A DNA stretch of 64,000 nucleotides from SIG78 sp036677805. GTDB taxonomy: Bacteria > Verrucomicrobiota > Lentisphaeria > Victivallales > Victivallaceae. The notes under the pieces were generated by a model that did not search any database, had not been told where the DNA came from, and saw nothing but the letters and a program-made list of their open reading frames with translations. The stretch lies in contig JAVBVS010000018.1 in NCBI GenBank assembly GCA_036677805.1, positions 62,001-126,000 on the forward strand, written 5' to 3'. This document shows positions 1 through 8,103 of this stretch, one piece after another (the stretch's first letter is position 1; every line of letters begins with the position of its first letter). The position numbers and the translations under genes were made by a program.

Positions 1-439
1 CCGCCGCCATCGGCTCCTCCACGATCGACACTTCGCAGGCCCCGGCGCGCTTGGCGCTGTCCTTGACCGCGCGGTTCTCGACCTCGGTGATGCCGGAGGG
101 TACCGCGATCATCACCCGCGGACTCAGCAACCGCTGCCGCCACGAAACCACGTGCCGCGCCTTCCGGATGAAATAGCGCAGCATCTCTTCGGTCACTTCG
201 AAATTGGCGATTACACCGTCCTTCATCGGACGCACCGCCCGGATATTGCCCGGGGTCCGGCCGATCATCCGTTTGGCGTCGGTTCCGACCGCGAGCACCG
301 TCTTGGTATCTTCGGCAATCGCCACTACCGACGGCTCATTCAGTACGATGCCGTGATCTCGAACAAAGACCAGACAATTCGCCGTCCCCAGGTCGATCCC
401 GATGTCGGTCGAAAAAAACTTGGCTAAGCGCGATGCCAT
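1..439 (-). CDS. mreB: Rod shape-determining protein MreB (partial, N-terminal 146 residues)
   Basis: MreB is a bacterial actin that polymerises under the inner membrane and organises side-wall peptidoglycan synthesis. Reading the minus strand from an ATG at 439 gives MASRLAKFFSTDIGIDLGTA, which holds the actin-family phosphate-1 loop (DIGIDLGTANCLVF), followed by RPMKDGVIANFEVTEEMLRYF and VMIAVPSGITEVENRAVKD, all typical of MreB. The gene runs off the left edge, so only about 40 percent of the usual ~345 residues is seen. The next gene upstream, at 603-1670, is on the same strand. Family assignment is secure. Confidence 0.95.
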   Translation of the reverse strand, partial: MASRLAKFFSTDIGIDLGTANCLVFVRDHGIVLNEPSVVAIAEDTKTVLAVGTDAKRMIGRTPGNIRAVRPMKDGVIANFEVTEEMLRYFIRKARHVVSWRQRLLSPRVMIAVPSGITEVENRAVKDSAKRAGACEVSIVEEPMAA

Positions 440-602
440 ATTCCCGAAAACTCCATCTGATTAGTCGAAAAAGCTCAGTATTTTAAACCCGTTCGTAATA
501 ATGTATATCATTCCGGAACAAAAACAATCTCTAAAATGCATTTTCAAGATAAAATTGCACTTTTTTCGCCGAAAAAACGGCTTTTCCCGACACCGCCGCA
601 CC

Positions 603-1670
603 CTATCTGCGCGGAATCGCCCATTCCGGCATCAAACCGTAATTGGTCGTCCTGCCGCCGGTCGAGCCGGAAGTCCGCGGCAGCGGGGTCGAACGCTCCG
701 GTTTCACCATCGACGGAGAATCCGGCCGGTCGGGTTCACGCGGCGTCGGACGCGGACGCGGCGGCGGGTCCGGATGCGGATGCGGCCATGGACGGCCGTT
801 CCAGTATCCGATATATCCGTTTCCCCACCACCAGTCCGGCTGATTGTCGGAATTAGTATAATAAACGTTGGTCACATTGCTCGTACTGCTGCCGGCAGCG
901 GCGGCAGACTGGGTATCCGATGCGGCGGCGGGAGCCGCCGCCGGAGTGAAAAGCATCGGATCGCCGACAAACCCGCCCAGCCAGTCAACCGCCACCTCAA
1001 TCGCATCATCCACGGTCACGGCGTAAACCGGAACCACGCCATAAGTCGAATAGGCAATGGAACGTCCGCCGGGATAGAGTGTGCTGTGAAACGCACGATA
1101 AGCCGGGCGCTCCGCCCCGTAAACATAAAGAAACGAATTGCTTTTGAGCTGCGAACCCGACGGCGTCCCGACCACCTTGATCAATACCCCCGAACCGTCC
1201 ATCGTCACGAACATGAAATCCGCCTCCTGAGCATATTGCGGCAGCATCCGGGTCAGCATGGCCCGGACCTGAGCCGCCAGCGCGGCGCGGCCGGATTTGT
1301 CGTTCGGCGCCAGCTTGGCCAATTCGGCGGCAAGATTGGTGCCGAGGGTATGAAGATCGCTTTCCAAACCGGCTTTGCTTTGCAATCCGGGCCTGCCCGC
1401 CTGTCCGGCCGGGACGGTCTGAGCATCTGGCGCAGACTGCGGCGCGGAAGGATAATATTTGCGGATGCTGTCGGGCAGTTCGGCGAAAGGAATATCGGCG
1501 ATATCCGGTTCGCCTTTGTCGTTCAGATAGGCGATGGTCAATGCGGAAGCACCGATCTTCTTGATCTGGTAATTGCGATAGGTCGCCCCGCCCGCGGTCA
1601 CCAGATCATCCCCCAACGCGACGCCCCCCAGCAACAGCATCATTCCGATCAGCAGACAGTTTTTTTTCAT
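603..1670 (-). CDS. Secreted protein of unknown function with Pro/Arg-rich C-terminus
   Basis: No family recognised with confidence. From the ATG at 1670 there is a signal peptide (KKNCLLIGMMLLLGGVALG). A short N-terminal segment follows (VTAGGATYRNYQIKKIGASAL ... IPFAELPDSIRKYY, split here for length), of a kind I associate with small secreted domains in Lentisphaerae/Planctomycetes. A middle helical region contains a conserved-looking FMFVTMDGSGVLIKVVG strand. The C-terminal ~100 residues are low complexity, rich in Ser/Asn and then His/Pro/Arg (PHPDPPPRPRP). An in-frame GTG at 1679 is a possible earlier start; I prefer the ATG because the signal peptide then begins with Met-Lys-Lys. It lies upstream of mreB on the same strand with a 163-bp gap. 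Confidence 0.7.
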   Translation of the reverse strand: MKKNCLLIGMMLLLGGVALGDDLVTAGGATYRNYQIKKIGASALTIAYLNDKGEPDIADIPFAELPDSIRKYYPSAPQSAPDAQTVPAGQAGRPGLQSKAGLESDLHTLGTNLAAELAKLAPNDKSGRAALAAQVRAMLTRMLPQYAQEADFMFVTMDGSGVLIKVVGTPSGSQLKSNSFLYVYGAERPAYRAFHSTLYPGGRSIAYSTYGVVPVYAVTVDDAIEVAVDWLGGFVGDPMLFTPAAAPAAASDTQSAAAAGSSTSNVTNVYYTNSDNQPDWWWGNGYIGYWNGRPWPHPHPDPPPRPRPTPREPDRPDSPSMVKPERSTPLPRTSGSTGGRTTNYGLMPEWAIPRR

Positions 1671-1840
1671 TTCGCGCACCCCGAGTTTTGGTCAAGCAAC
1701 GACCGTCATTGGAATATAGCACCTTAACTTCGGAAATTCCAAAAAGTTAAAAATAAAAATCCGTAAAAAAACACTTTTTTTTGTAAACCCCGCTTTAAAA
1801 AAGCTCAAACCTTGCTATATTAATGAAACGGCAATCAGTC

Positions 1841-1917
<77 letters not shown>

Positions 1918-1927
1918 TTTGATCGCA

Positions 1928-1962
1928 AAAAAGCCGGAGTGGTTCTTTCGCTCCGGCTTTTT
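1928..1962 (+). terminator. Rho-independent terminator after tRNA-Arg
   Basis: AAAAAGCCGGAG (1928-1939) pairs perfectly with CTCCGGCTTTTT (1951-1962) around an 11-nt loop, and the right arm ends in a T run. It lies 10 nt after the tRNA CCA. Confidence 0.85.
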
Positions 1963-2135
1963 CTTTGCCTGTTTGCCGATTTTCCGGCGGGGGTCTGCCG
2001 GTGGGCCGGATCATGTCGGTCAGCTGAAGTTTTGCGCTTCCGTCAATCTGGAAGGAAATTTTTCATGATTCCATATCGTAAAATGGCCGCGGCGGTCCGG
2101 CGCCCGGTGCTGCCGGAAAAGCGGAGCGCTGAATC

Positions 2136-3248
2136 ATGAAACTCAAACGCGTGACTCTGGCACTGATGCGCGCCGAACTGCTCACCCCGTTCAAAACCGC
2201 CTTGCGCACCGTAACCGGAATCGAAGACCTGATCGTCATGGCCGAAGCCGAAAACGGCGCCGTCGGCTACGGCGAAGCTCCGCCTACCGCGGCGATCACC
2301 GGAGAGACGCTTGAGACGCTGCCGACGGCCGCCGCCGCGATTGCGCGCGCATTGCTGAATTCCGCCTGCGATGTGCTCGATCTGGAACGGCTCTGCGCCA
2401 TCGTCGGCGACGCGGTACCTCAAAATACCAGCGCCAAGGCGGCGATGGAAATCGCGCTCCACGATCTGGCGGCGCGACTGCGCGGCATCCCGCTCCATGC
2501 CTTGTGGAATCCGCAGCCGCAATCCATCGAGCTCGTGACCGATTTGACCGTCAGCGTCAATCCGGTCGCCGAGATGTGCCGCGACGCCGAACGCGCCATC
2601 GCCCGCGGGTTCACCCGGCTCAAGATCAAGATCGGCAAGAATTTCGAAGAGGACCGCCGTCGCATCGCGGCAATTCATGCGCTGGCGAAGGGCCGCGCCG
2701 AACTCGCGCTCGACGTCAATCAGGGCTGGGATGAGGCGCAAACGCTGACGGCATTGCGCGAATTGAAGCTCGAAGGCATTGAGCTGGCGCTGATCGAACA
2801 GCCGGTCAGGGCCGCCGATACCGCGGCGCTGGCGCGCATCACGCAGGCCGGACTCTATCCGATTCTGGCCGATGAAGCAGTTTTTTCCAGTGCGGATGCG
2901 ACGCGGATTTTCGCCGCCGGCGGGGCCGATATGGTCAACATCAAACTGATGAAAACCGCCGGATTGAGCGATGCCGCCAGACTGGCTGCGCTGGCCCGGA
3001 GCAACGGCAGAAAATGCATGCAGGGCTGTATGCTCGAAGGCGCGGTCAGCGTCGCCGCGGCGGCGCACTTCGCCGCCGCGCACAGCGATACGATCCGCTG
3101 GATCGACCTTGACGGACCGGCGCTGTGCCGGACCAATCCGGTGCGAGGCGGCACGCGATTCGACGATGCGCACATTCGCTTGAACACCACGCCGGGACTC
3201 GGCATCACGGCCATCGACAATCTCGAAATCCTGGGCGCGATCGAATGA
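2136..3248 (+). CDS. Dipeptide epimerase, enolase superfamily (L-Ala-D/L-Glu epimerase-like)
   Basis: Member of the mandelate racemase/muconate lactonizing subgroup, most like L-Ala-D/L-Glu epimerases that recycle murein peptides. The catalytic lysine pair is KIKIG (K163, K165). The metal ligands sit in LDVNQGW (D193), IEQPV (E221) and ADEAV (D246), the second catalytic lysine is in NIKLMKTAG (K270), and IDLDGP follows near 324-326. Length (370 aa) fits the family. GGAG lies 9 nt before the ATG. It converges with the regulator gene ending at 3256, only 7 bp away. Specificity for Ala-Glu is inferred; other dipeptides or acid sugars are possible. The LD-carboxypeptidase at 23627-24541 would act in the same recycling route. 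Confidence 0.85.
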   Translation: MKLKRVTLALMRAELLTPFKTALRTVTGIEDLIVMAEAENGAVGYGEAPPTAAITGETLETLPTAAAAIARALLNSACDVLDLERLCAIVGDAVPQNTSAKAAMEIALHDLAARLRGIPLHALWNPQPQSIELVTDLTVSVNPVAEMCRDAERAIARGFTRLKIKIGKNFEEDRRRIAAIHALAKGRAELALDVNQGWDEAQTLTALRELKLEGIELALIEQPVRAADTAALARITQAGLYPILADEAVFSSADATRIFAAGGADMVNIKLMKTAGLSDAARLAALARSNGRKCMQGCMLEGAVSVAAAAHFAAAHSDTIRWIDLDGPALCRTNPVRGGTRFDDAHIRLNTTPGLGITAIDNLEILGAIE

Positions 3249-3255
3249 CCCGGCG

Positions 3256-4302
3256 TCATTTTGCCGCAAGTGGCATGACGCTGGCGCGGCGAATCAACTG
3301 TCCCGGCAACCGCACCTGACGGCAGGATTCGTCCCCGGCGGCCAGCCGGCGCAGCAGGGCCACCGCTTCGCGGCCGATAGCCGCCACCGGCTGCTCGATG
3401 GTCGTCAGGCCGAATTCGCCGGCATCGGGCCACGAAATATTGTCATACCCGATTACCGAAACGTCCTCGGGAACCCGCAGCTTGAGTTCCCGACAGGCCT
3501 GATAGAAATATTGTCCCAGATGATCGCGCCCGAGCATGAACGCGGTCGGACGCTCCGGTTGGGCCAGCAACGCCGCGATCCGGTCATAGTTGCCGGGCTC
3601 GCCCCTGTCGATCTCCAGAAACGCCTCATAATGCGGAGCAAGATCATCCTCGGCCAGCGCCCCCTTGAGCCCGGCGGTCATCTCCAGCGTCACATAAGCA
3701 TCGGCACGCCCGCCGATGTAACCGATGTTGCGATGACCGGCTTCGACCAGCGTCCGCCCCGCCAGACGACCGATCTGCCGGTAATCAACGCCAACCCCCG
3801 GCAATTCGCCGTACATTTCAAGGTTGGCCACCATTTGCGGCAACCCCGATGCCGCCAACACCGCGGCCCCGGCCGGATCGTACTGTTCGAAATAAATCAC
3901 GCCGGCATAACGATTGCCGAGACAACGTTCGCGCAGATCCGCCGGGTCCCCGGCGGAATAAAGCACCATCTCCGCCCCGCAGGCGTTGGCGGCATCGGCC
4001 ATGAAGCTCAGAATGCGCAACGCCTCATGCGAAGTGCACGGCACCGGCGCCACAGTCAGAAAACGGTGAAATCCGCCAACCAATTTCGCCTCCGCGCCGC
4101 CGAGCAACATCCGGCCATTGGCCGCCGCCCGGACCCGGCCCGCTTCACCAAGCACCCGCAGCACACTCCGCACCGCGCCGCGGCCGATCCGGAGCAACTC
4201 AGCCAGATCGCGTTCCGAAGGCAACACGCCATCGGCACCGACCTGCCCGAATTTGATCATAGTTTCCAGACGTTCCAGCGCTTCCCGGGTGCGATTATGC
4301 AT
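3256..4302 (-). CDS. Transcriptional regulator: GntR-type HTH fused to LacI-type sensor domain
   Basis: AraR-like architecture. The N-terminal ~70 residues form a winged-helix GntR domain (LPSERDLAELLRIGRGAVRS). The rest is a periplasmic-binding-protein-like LacI sensor (GYIGGRADAYVTLEMTAGLK, VPEDVSVIGYDNISWPDAGE, LTTIEQPVAAIGREAVALL), so it probably senses a sugar. I chose the ATG at 4302 because GGAGAA lies 11 nt upstream; an in-frame start at 4365 would add residues with no domain match. It is divergent from the pseudopilin-like gene at 4479, and the gap holds two facing promoters and GGTATA repeats. The same architecture recurs at 55136-56257. Confidence 0.87.
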   Translation of the reverse strand: MHNRTREALERLETMIKFGQVGADGVLPSERDLAELLRIGRGAVRSVLRVLGEAGRVRAAANGRMLLGGAEAKLVGGFHRFLTVAPVPCTSHEALRILSFMADAANACGAEMVLYSAGDPADLRERCLGNRYAGVIYFEQYDPAGAAVLAASGLPQMVANLEMYGELPGVGVDYRQIGRLAGRTLVEAGHRNIGYIGGRADAYVTLEMTAGLKGALAEDDLAPHYEAFLEIDRGEPGNYDRIAALLAQPERPTAFMLGRDHLGQYFYQACRELKLRVPEDVSVIGYDNISWPDAGEFGLTTIEQPVAAIGREAVALLRRLAAGDESCRQVRLPGQLIRRASVMPLAAK

Positions 4303-4337
4303 GAAAAAATTCTCCGTATGACATCCAATTTGGTACA

Positions 4338-4365
4338 AAAATAGCATGATTTTGGTATATTTCAA
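4338..4365 (-). promoter_or_regulatory. Candidate promoter of the GntR/LacI regulator gene
   Basis: On the minus strand, TTGAAA (4365-4360) and TATTTT (4343-4338) are separated by 16 nt. GGTATA (4354-4359) lies beside the -35 box, and CCAATTTGG-TAC (4325-4336) lies just after the -10 box. This placement suggests autoregulation by the adjacent regulator. Inference from sequence pattern only. Confidence 0.5.
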
Positions 4366-4394
4366 GTTTTTTTAAAAAAAATTATTGATTTTAC

Positions 4395-4422
4395 TTGCAT
4401 TTCAATCCAAATATGGTATAAT
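4395..4422 (+). promoter_or_regulatory. Sigma70-type promoter of the pseudopilin/glycosidase operon
   Basis: TTGCAT (4395-4400) and a perfect TATAAT (4417-4422) are separated by 16 nt in an AT-rich gap upstream of 4479. An inverted repeat (4438-4452) lies just downstream, where a repressor could block it. Confidence 0.65.
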
Positions 4423-4437
4423 AAAACCAAATAAAAT

Positions 4438-4452
4438 TATACCGATGGTATA
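4438..4452. promoter_or_regulatory. Candidate operator TATACC-GAT-GGTATA
   Basis: A perfect 6+3+6 inverted repeat placed about 9-24 nt after the predicted transcription start. Half-site GGTATA/TATACC recurs at 4354-4359, with variants in CCAATTTGGTAC (4325-4336) and ATGGTATAAT (4413-4422). Most likely bound by the divergent GntR/LacI regulator. Binding is inferred. Confidence 0.5.
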
Positions 4453-4478
4453 TTTCTATCATGCAAAGGAGTATCGAG

Positions 4479-5183
4479 ATGAACCACCACGCAGGAAATC
4501 GCTTCACTCTCATAGAACTTCTGGTCGTAATCGCCATCATCGCCATTCTCGCCGCCATGCTGTTGCCCGCCTTGTCGGCGGCGCGCGAACGCGCCAAGGC
4601 AACCCGTTGCGCCGCCAATCAGAAGCAATTCGGCGTCGGGTTTGAAATGTATGCCAACAACAATCAGGACTACCTGCCGAACGGTTCGGTCCGTTATGCC
4701 GGCGATACCGCCGACACGCTCTGGTATTCGCGGCTTCAGGAATATATGCTGGCCGACGATCTCGGCGCCAGCAACAAATATACCTGGCAGACCCAGGATA
4801 CGGTTTTTCTCTGCCCGTCCGACAACTATCCTTATCTGCGTTATCCGAAACCAAGCGAAGGAGCCGGCGGCGCCAGTTACGGCATGAATTGCTTTCTCAG
4901 CACCAACAATGCAAAAGTCCCCGCCAAAAGCGGCTGGCGCCACCGCCGGGATATTCGTGAGCCCTCGCGGTTGATCGTGATGAGCGACGTCGATTACTTT
5001 TATGTCTTCAATCCTGCTCCGGGCGTACTCTACATCGATCAGCCCAAAGCGCCGACTTATTCGCTCTCGCTGATGAAACTGCACAACCAAGGCGACAACG
5101 TGTTGCGGGCCGACGGCCATGTCGACTGGGTGAGCGATCTCCAAACTTATAATATCGATCCCGAAACCTATTATCAGTGGTAA
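4479..5183 (+). CDS. Prepilin-type N-terminal protein with H-X9-DG motif
   Basis: A class III (type II secretion/type IV pilin-like) signal is seen at residues 9-30, RFTLIELLVVIAIIAILAA, with a basic residue before FTLIE as the prepilin peptidase needs. The following MLLPALSAARERAK helix is shared almost word for word with 56415-57179. The C-terminal half carries HNQGDNVLRADGHV, the H-X9-DG motif of a family greatly expanded in Planctomycetes and Lentisphaerae. I chose the ATG at 4479 because AAAGGAG precedes it; an ATG at 4461 is possible. First gene of an operon with 5192-7045 and 7049-8044. Likely exported and anchored by its N-terminal helix; molecular role unknown. Confidence 0.85.
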   Translation: MNHHAGNRFTLIELLVVIAIIAILAAMLLPALSAARERAKATRCAANQKQFGVGFEMYANNNQDYLPNGSVRYAGDTADTLWYSRLQEYMLADDLGASNKYTWQTQDTVFLCPSDNYPYLRYPKPSEGAGGASYGMNCFLSTNNAKVPAKSGWRHRRDIREPSRLIVMSDVDYFYVFNPAPGVLYIDQPKAPTYSLSLMKLHNQGDNVLRADGHVDWVSDLQTYNIDPETYYQW

Positions 5184-5191
5184 AAGCAATC

Positions 5192-7045
5192 ATGTCCAAA
5201 TTATTTTCATTGCTGTTGTTTTCCGGCATCCTGTCCGGACTCGCCGCCGCCGAAATCACGACCACCATGCCCGCATTGACCACCAAACGGGCTTACCTGC
5301 CGCGCAAAGAGTCGGGATATACGTTCGTCGGCAATATCGAACAGACCGCTTATGCCGCATTTCAAACGCCGAGCTGCATCCACTTCCAGCCGGTCAATCC
5401 CAGCCATAACCCCGAGTTGTACATTGCACTGCCGCCGGAACTCGAACTGCTGAAAGTATTCCGCGGCATTGCCCTGGAACAAACCGGAAAATGGCGTCAT
5501 GACGGCCGGGAGTTCGACCTTTACCGCGCCGTGCCGGGAAACGGAGCATCCAAGTATACGTTCCTCTGGGAATTGAAGCGGCAACTGCCCGCCGGGACCC
5601 GGCTGACCGGCTACTACTGGGGCAAATGGAGCAAAGGCGAACAACCGCCTCAAAAACTCGATATCGCGGTGGTCGACATTCCCCGGGTGAAGGCATTCCG
5701 GAAAATCCCCGTCTGGTGGTCGATGCCGGGCGATTTTTTCGCCATGCTGCCGGAAATGAAGCATCTCAAAGCCGCCGGATTCAATTTTATCGATATCTGG
5801 GTTTACCTGAACCCCGAGGAAACCGCCTGGGGAGAAGCCAACCTGAACGCGATCCGGCCGCTGGCGCAAGCCGCCGGACTGGGCGAAATGGGCTGGATTC
5901 AGGAGTGGTGGTGGCATCGCGGGCAGAAGACCCCGGAAGGCATGGCGACCATGGCCGACGGTTCGAAAAGCGATTCACAGCTCTGTTTGTCCTATCGCGG
6001 CGAATGGTATCAAAATCTGCTGCAACAGGGCCGGCTGCTGATCGATCGCGGCATTTATTGCCACGTCACCGACCCCGAGATGTACAATCAGGGCGACCGG
6101 CTCTGCTGCTGCGACCGTTGCGAAAAGGCCTTCCGCGAATATTTGCGCAAAAACCGGCCCGACGCGACGTTCGGCAATCTGCGCGATCTGGCGAACCGGC
6201 CTGAAGAAAATCCGGCGGCGGCCGCCTTGTGGCGCGAGTTCAAATGCCGGCAATATGCGGCATTTTTTGCCGATTACCGCAAAACCATGGAGCAATACAT
6301 GCGTTCGCGGCAGCTCGATCCCGCGCAATTCCGCTTTATGATCTACTCGACCTATCATCGCGCTTATCCGGGCTTCTACGATTTCGCCGATTACCGCGAA
6401 AGCAAGATCTACACCCATGCCCTGGAAGATCCCGCGCTGTTGGCCGAAGTATTCGATTTCATCGCCCCGATGTCCTACACCGAGGTTTTCGCCAACTATC
6501 AGCCGTATGACATGCTGACCACCCGTAAAGATGTCCTCGCCCTGCGCAAAATCATGAATGACCGGGTGGCGGTGGCGCCGATTTTGAGCACCGGCTATCC
6601 CTATACCTACGCTTTCGACTGCGATCTTAATGCCGCGATGCTCAAATGCGCGATTCTGGAAGCAATCGCCGCCGGCGCCCGCGGCTTCGGGTTCTGGGGC
6701 GAATGCCCGCTTGACGCCAACGATCTGCGCGTGATCGCCGAAACCGTCGGCATGCTTTCGCCCTACGAAGAACTGCTGCTCACCGCCCGTCCCGACGACA
6801 CTCAGGTTCAGGCGGATACCGCCATGGCTCGCTGTCTGGCGTCGCCGCACGGCAAGATCGTGCTGATTTCGGAATATTCCGACCGGCCGCTGACAGTCCG
6901 GGTGAAGGTGCAAGGCTCCGATACCGCCACGGTACGGGACCTTCATACCGGAGAAATCGCCGGAAAATTGACGCCGGAAATCCGTGAATTTACCATAAAA
7001 CTCGATCAGGAACGAGCCAAACTGTTTCACATCGGAAAGGATTGA
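5192..7045 (+). CDS. Secreted putative glycoside hydrolase-like protein (TIM-barrel type, unassigned)
   Basis: From ATG 5192 a signal peptide is clear (SKLFSLLLFSGILSGLAAAE). Residues ~20-170 look like a beta-rich domain. Residues ~180-520 look like an (alpha/beta)8 barrel, with strand motifs KAAGFNFIDIWVYL, GEMGWIQEWWW, GIYCHVTDPEMYNQG, DFIAPMSYTEVF and GARGFGFWGECP. A Cys cluster (RLCCCDRCEKAFREYL) resembles that in some uncharacterised Lentisphaerae/Planctomycetes glycosidase-like proteins. The C-terminal ~90 residues look like a beta-sandwich. No catalytic pair can be assigned with certainty. It lies 8 bp after the pseudopilin-like gene and 3 bp before the tandem CBM-like gene, so the three are probably co-transcribed and act on an extracellular glycan. 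Confidence 0.7.
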   Translation: MSKLFSLLLFSGILSGLAAAEITTTMPALTTKRAYLPRKESGYTFVGNIEQTAYAAFQTPSCIHFQPVNPSHNPELYIALPPELELLKVFRGIALEQTGKWRHDGREFDLYRAVPGNGASKYTFLWELKRQLPAGTRLTGYYWGKWSKGEQPPQKLDIAVVDIPRVKAFRKIPVWWSMPGDFFAMLPEMKHLKAAGFNFIDIWVYLNPEETAWGEANLNAIRPLAQAAGLGEMGWIQEWWWHRGQKTPEGMATMADGSKSDSQLCLSYRGEWYQNLLQQGRLLIDRGIYCHVTDPEMYNQGDRLCCCDRCEKAFREYLRKNRPDATFGNLRDLANRPEENPAAAALWREFKCRQYAAFFADYRKTMEQYMRSRQLDPAQFRFMIYSTYHRAYPGFYDFADYRESKIYTHALEDPALLAEVFDFIAPMSYTEVFANYQPYDMLTTRKDVLALRKIMNDRVAVAPILSTGYPYTYAFDCDLNAAMLKCAILEAIAAGARGFGFWGECPLDANDLRVIAETVGMLSPYEELLLTARPDDTQVQADTAMARCLASPHGKIVLISEYSDRPLTVRVKVQGSDTATVRDLHTGEIAGKLTPEIREFTIKLDQERAKLFHIGKD

Positions 7046-7048
7046 ACC

Positions 7049-8044
7049 ATGAAAAAGCAATTTATGACCTGGATTCTCGCCGGATTGTCGCTGGGGGCGA
7101 TGGCCGAAGGCAAGCTCCTCAAGCATTGGAATTTCGAAAGCTCCGAAGGCATGATGAAATGGCCCGAAGGCACCACCGTCGAACTTGACGAAGAGGAATT
7201 CAAGCAAGGCAAAAAATCGATTGTATTCACCCCCGACAATGGCTACTGCGTCTATTTCTATACTCCGGTGGCGGCAGGCAAGGAATACAGCGTCAACTTC
7301 TGGTACAAGGCCGACAAAACGCCGATCAAGCGGTGCGGCGTCCTGGTCAATTTCGCCAAGCCCGACGGCGGCAACAACAGCGCCGGAAGCCAGTTGCTGA
7401 GCCTGTCCGATATCTGTGAGCCCGACAATCAGTGGCATCAGGCGAATTTCAAATTTACCGCGCCGCCGGACGCGGTCAAAGCCCAGATTCAGTTGGCCTT
7501 TTACCGTACCAATGCCACCGTATTCATCGACGACTTCAAATTTTACGATGAAAGCGTAACGGTGGAAAAACCGACCATCCCCACCGCGCCGGTCAGCACC
7601 GGACAACTGGTGAAGGCGGTCGATTTCAGCAGCGCCACCGGGCTGACCCTGTGGCCGACCGAGGCCAAGCTCACTCTGACCAAAGACGAGGAAATCGGCC
7701 GGAATTTCGTGTCGTTCACTCCGGCCAACAACTATTCGGTCTACTGGTACATGAAACCGCTCCCCGGAAAAATCTACGCCGTGGAATTCCTGTTCCGGGC
7801 CAACGGCGACGCCATCAAGCGCTGCGGATTTTCACTCTTCTTCACCGCGCCGGGCGGCAAACGCGGCGACCTCGGGATTCAGGAATTTCCCTTGGTGACG
7901 ATGGGCGATTCCAACGGCAATTGGCGGCCCGCGAGTTTCAAATTCACCGTTCCGGCGAATACCGCAACCTGTCAATTCATGCTCAACTTTTACCGTTGCA
8001 ACATCGATGTCGACATCGCCGATCTGAAGATATTTCAGGAGTGA
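7049..8044 (+). CDS. Secreted protein of two tandem carbohydrate-binding-like domains
   Basis: A signal peptide (KKQFMTWILAGLSLGAMA) is followed by two homologous ~145-residue beta-sandwich domains, at about residues 24-170 and 185-331. Shared landmarks are WNFESSEGMMKWP / VDFSSATGLTLWP, FTPDNGYCVYFYTPVAAGK / FTPANNYSVYWYMKPLPGK, IKRCG in both, and FKFTAPPDAVKAQIQLAFYR / FKFTVPANTATCQFMLNFYR, ending VFIDDFKFYDE / VDIADLKIFQE. This is the CBM4/9-like jelly-roll pattern. No catalytic module is present. It is the last gene of the 4479-8044 operon, with a terminator at 8071. It probably binds the glycan attacked by the upstream enzyme. Confidence 0.72.
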   Translation: MKKQFMTWILAGLSLGAMAEGKLLKHWNFESSEGMMKWPEGTTVELDEEEFKQGKKSIVFTPDNGYCVYFYTPVAAGKEYSVNFWYKADKTPIKRCGVLVNFAKPDGGNNSAGSQLLSLSDICEPDNQWHQANFKFTAPPDAVKAQIQLAFYRTNATVFIDDFKFYDESVTVEKPTIPTAPVSTGQLVKAVDFSSATGLTLWPTEAKLTLTKDEEIGRNFVSFTPANNYSVYWYMKPLPGKIYAVEFLFRANGDAIKRCGFSLFFTAPGGKRGDLGIQEFPLVTMGDSNGNWRPASFKFTVPANTATCQFMLNFYRCNIDVDIADLKIFQE

Positions 8045-8070
8045 GCAAACCCGGCATTCCCTGCCCGGCG

Positions 8071-8103
8071 ACCGGCCGCTTTTGCGGACGGCGCCGGTTT
8101 TTT
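8071..8103 (+). terminator. Rho-independent terminator of the 4479-8044 operon
   Basis: ACCGGC (8071-8076) pairs with GCCGGT (8093-8098), with an inner CCGC/GCGG stem around a TTTT loop, followed by six T. The run overlaps the last codons of the convergent trmL gene. Confidence 0.75.

Noticed and set aside
5975..7606. 543-codon minus-strand frame opposite the secreted glycosidase-like gene
   Set aside because: Overlaps 5192-7045 and 7049-8044, which have signal peptides and ribosome-binding sites; the antisense product has neither.
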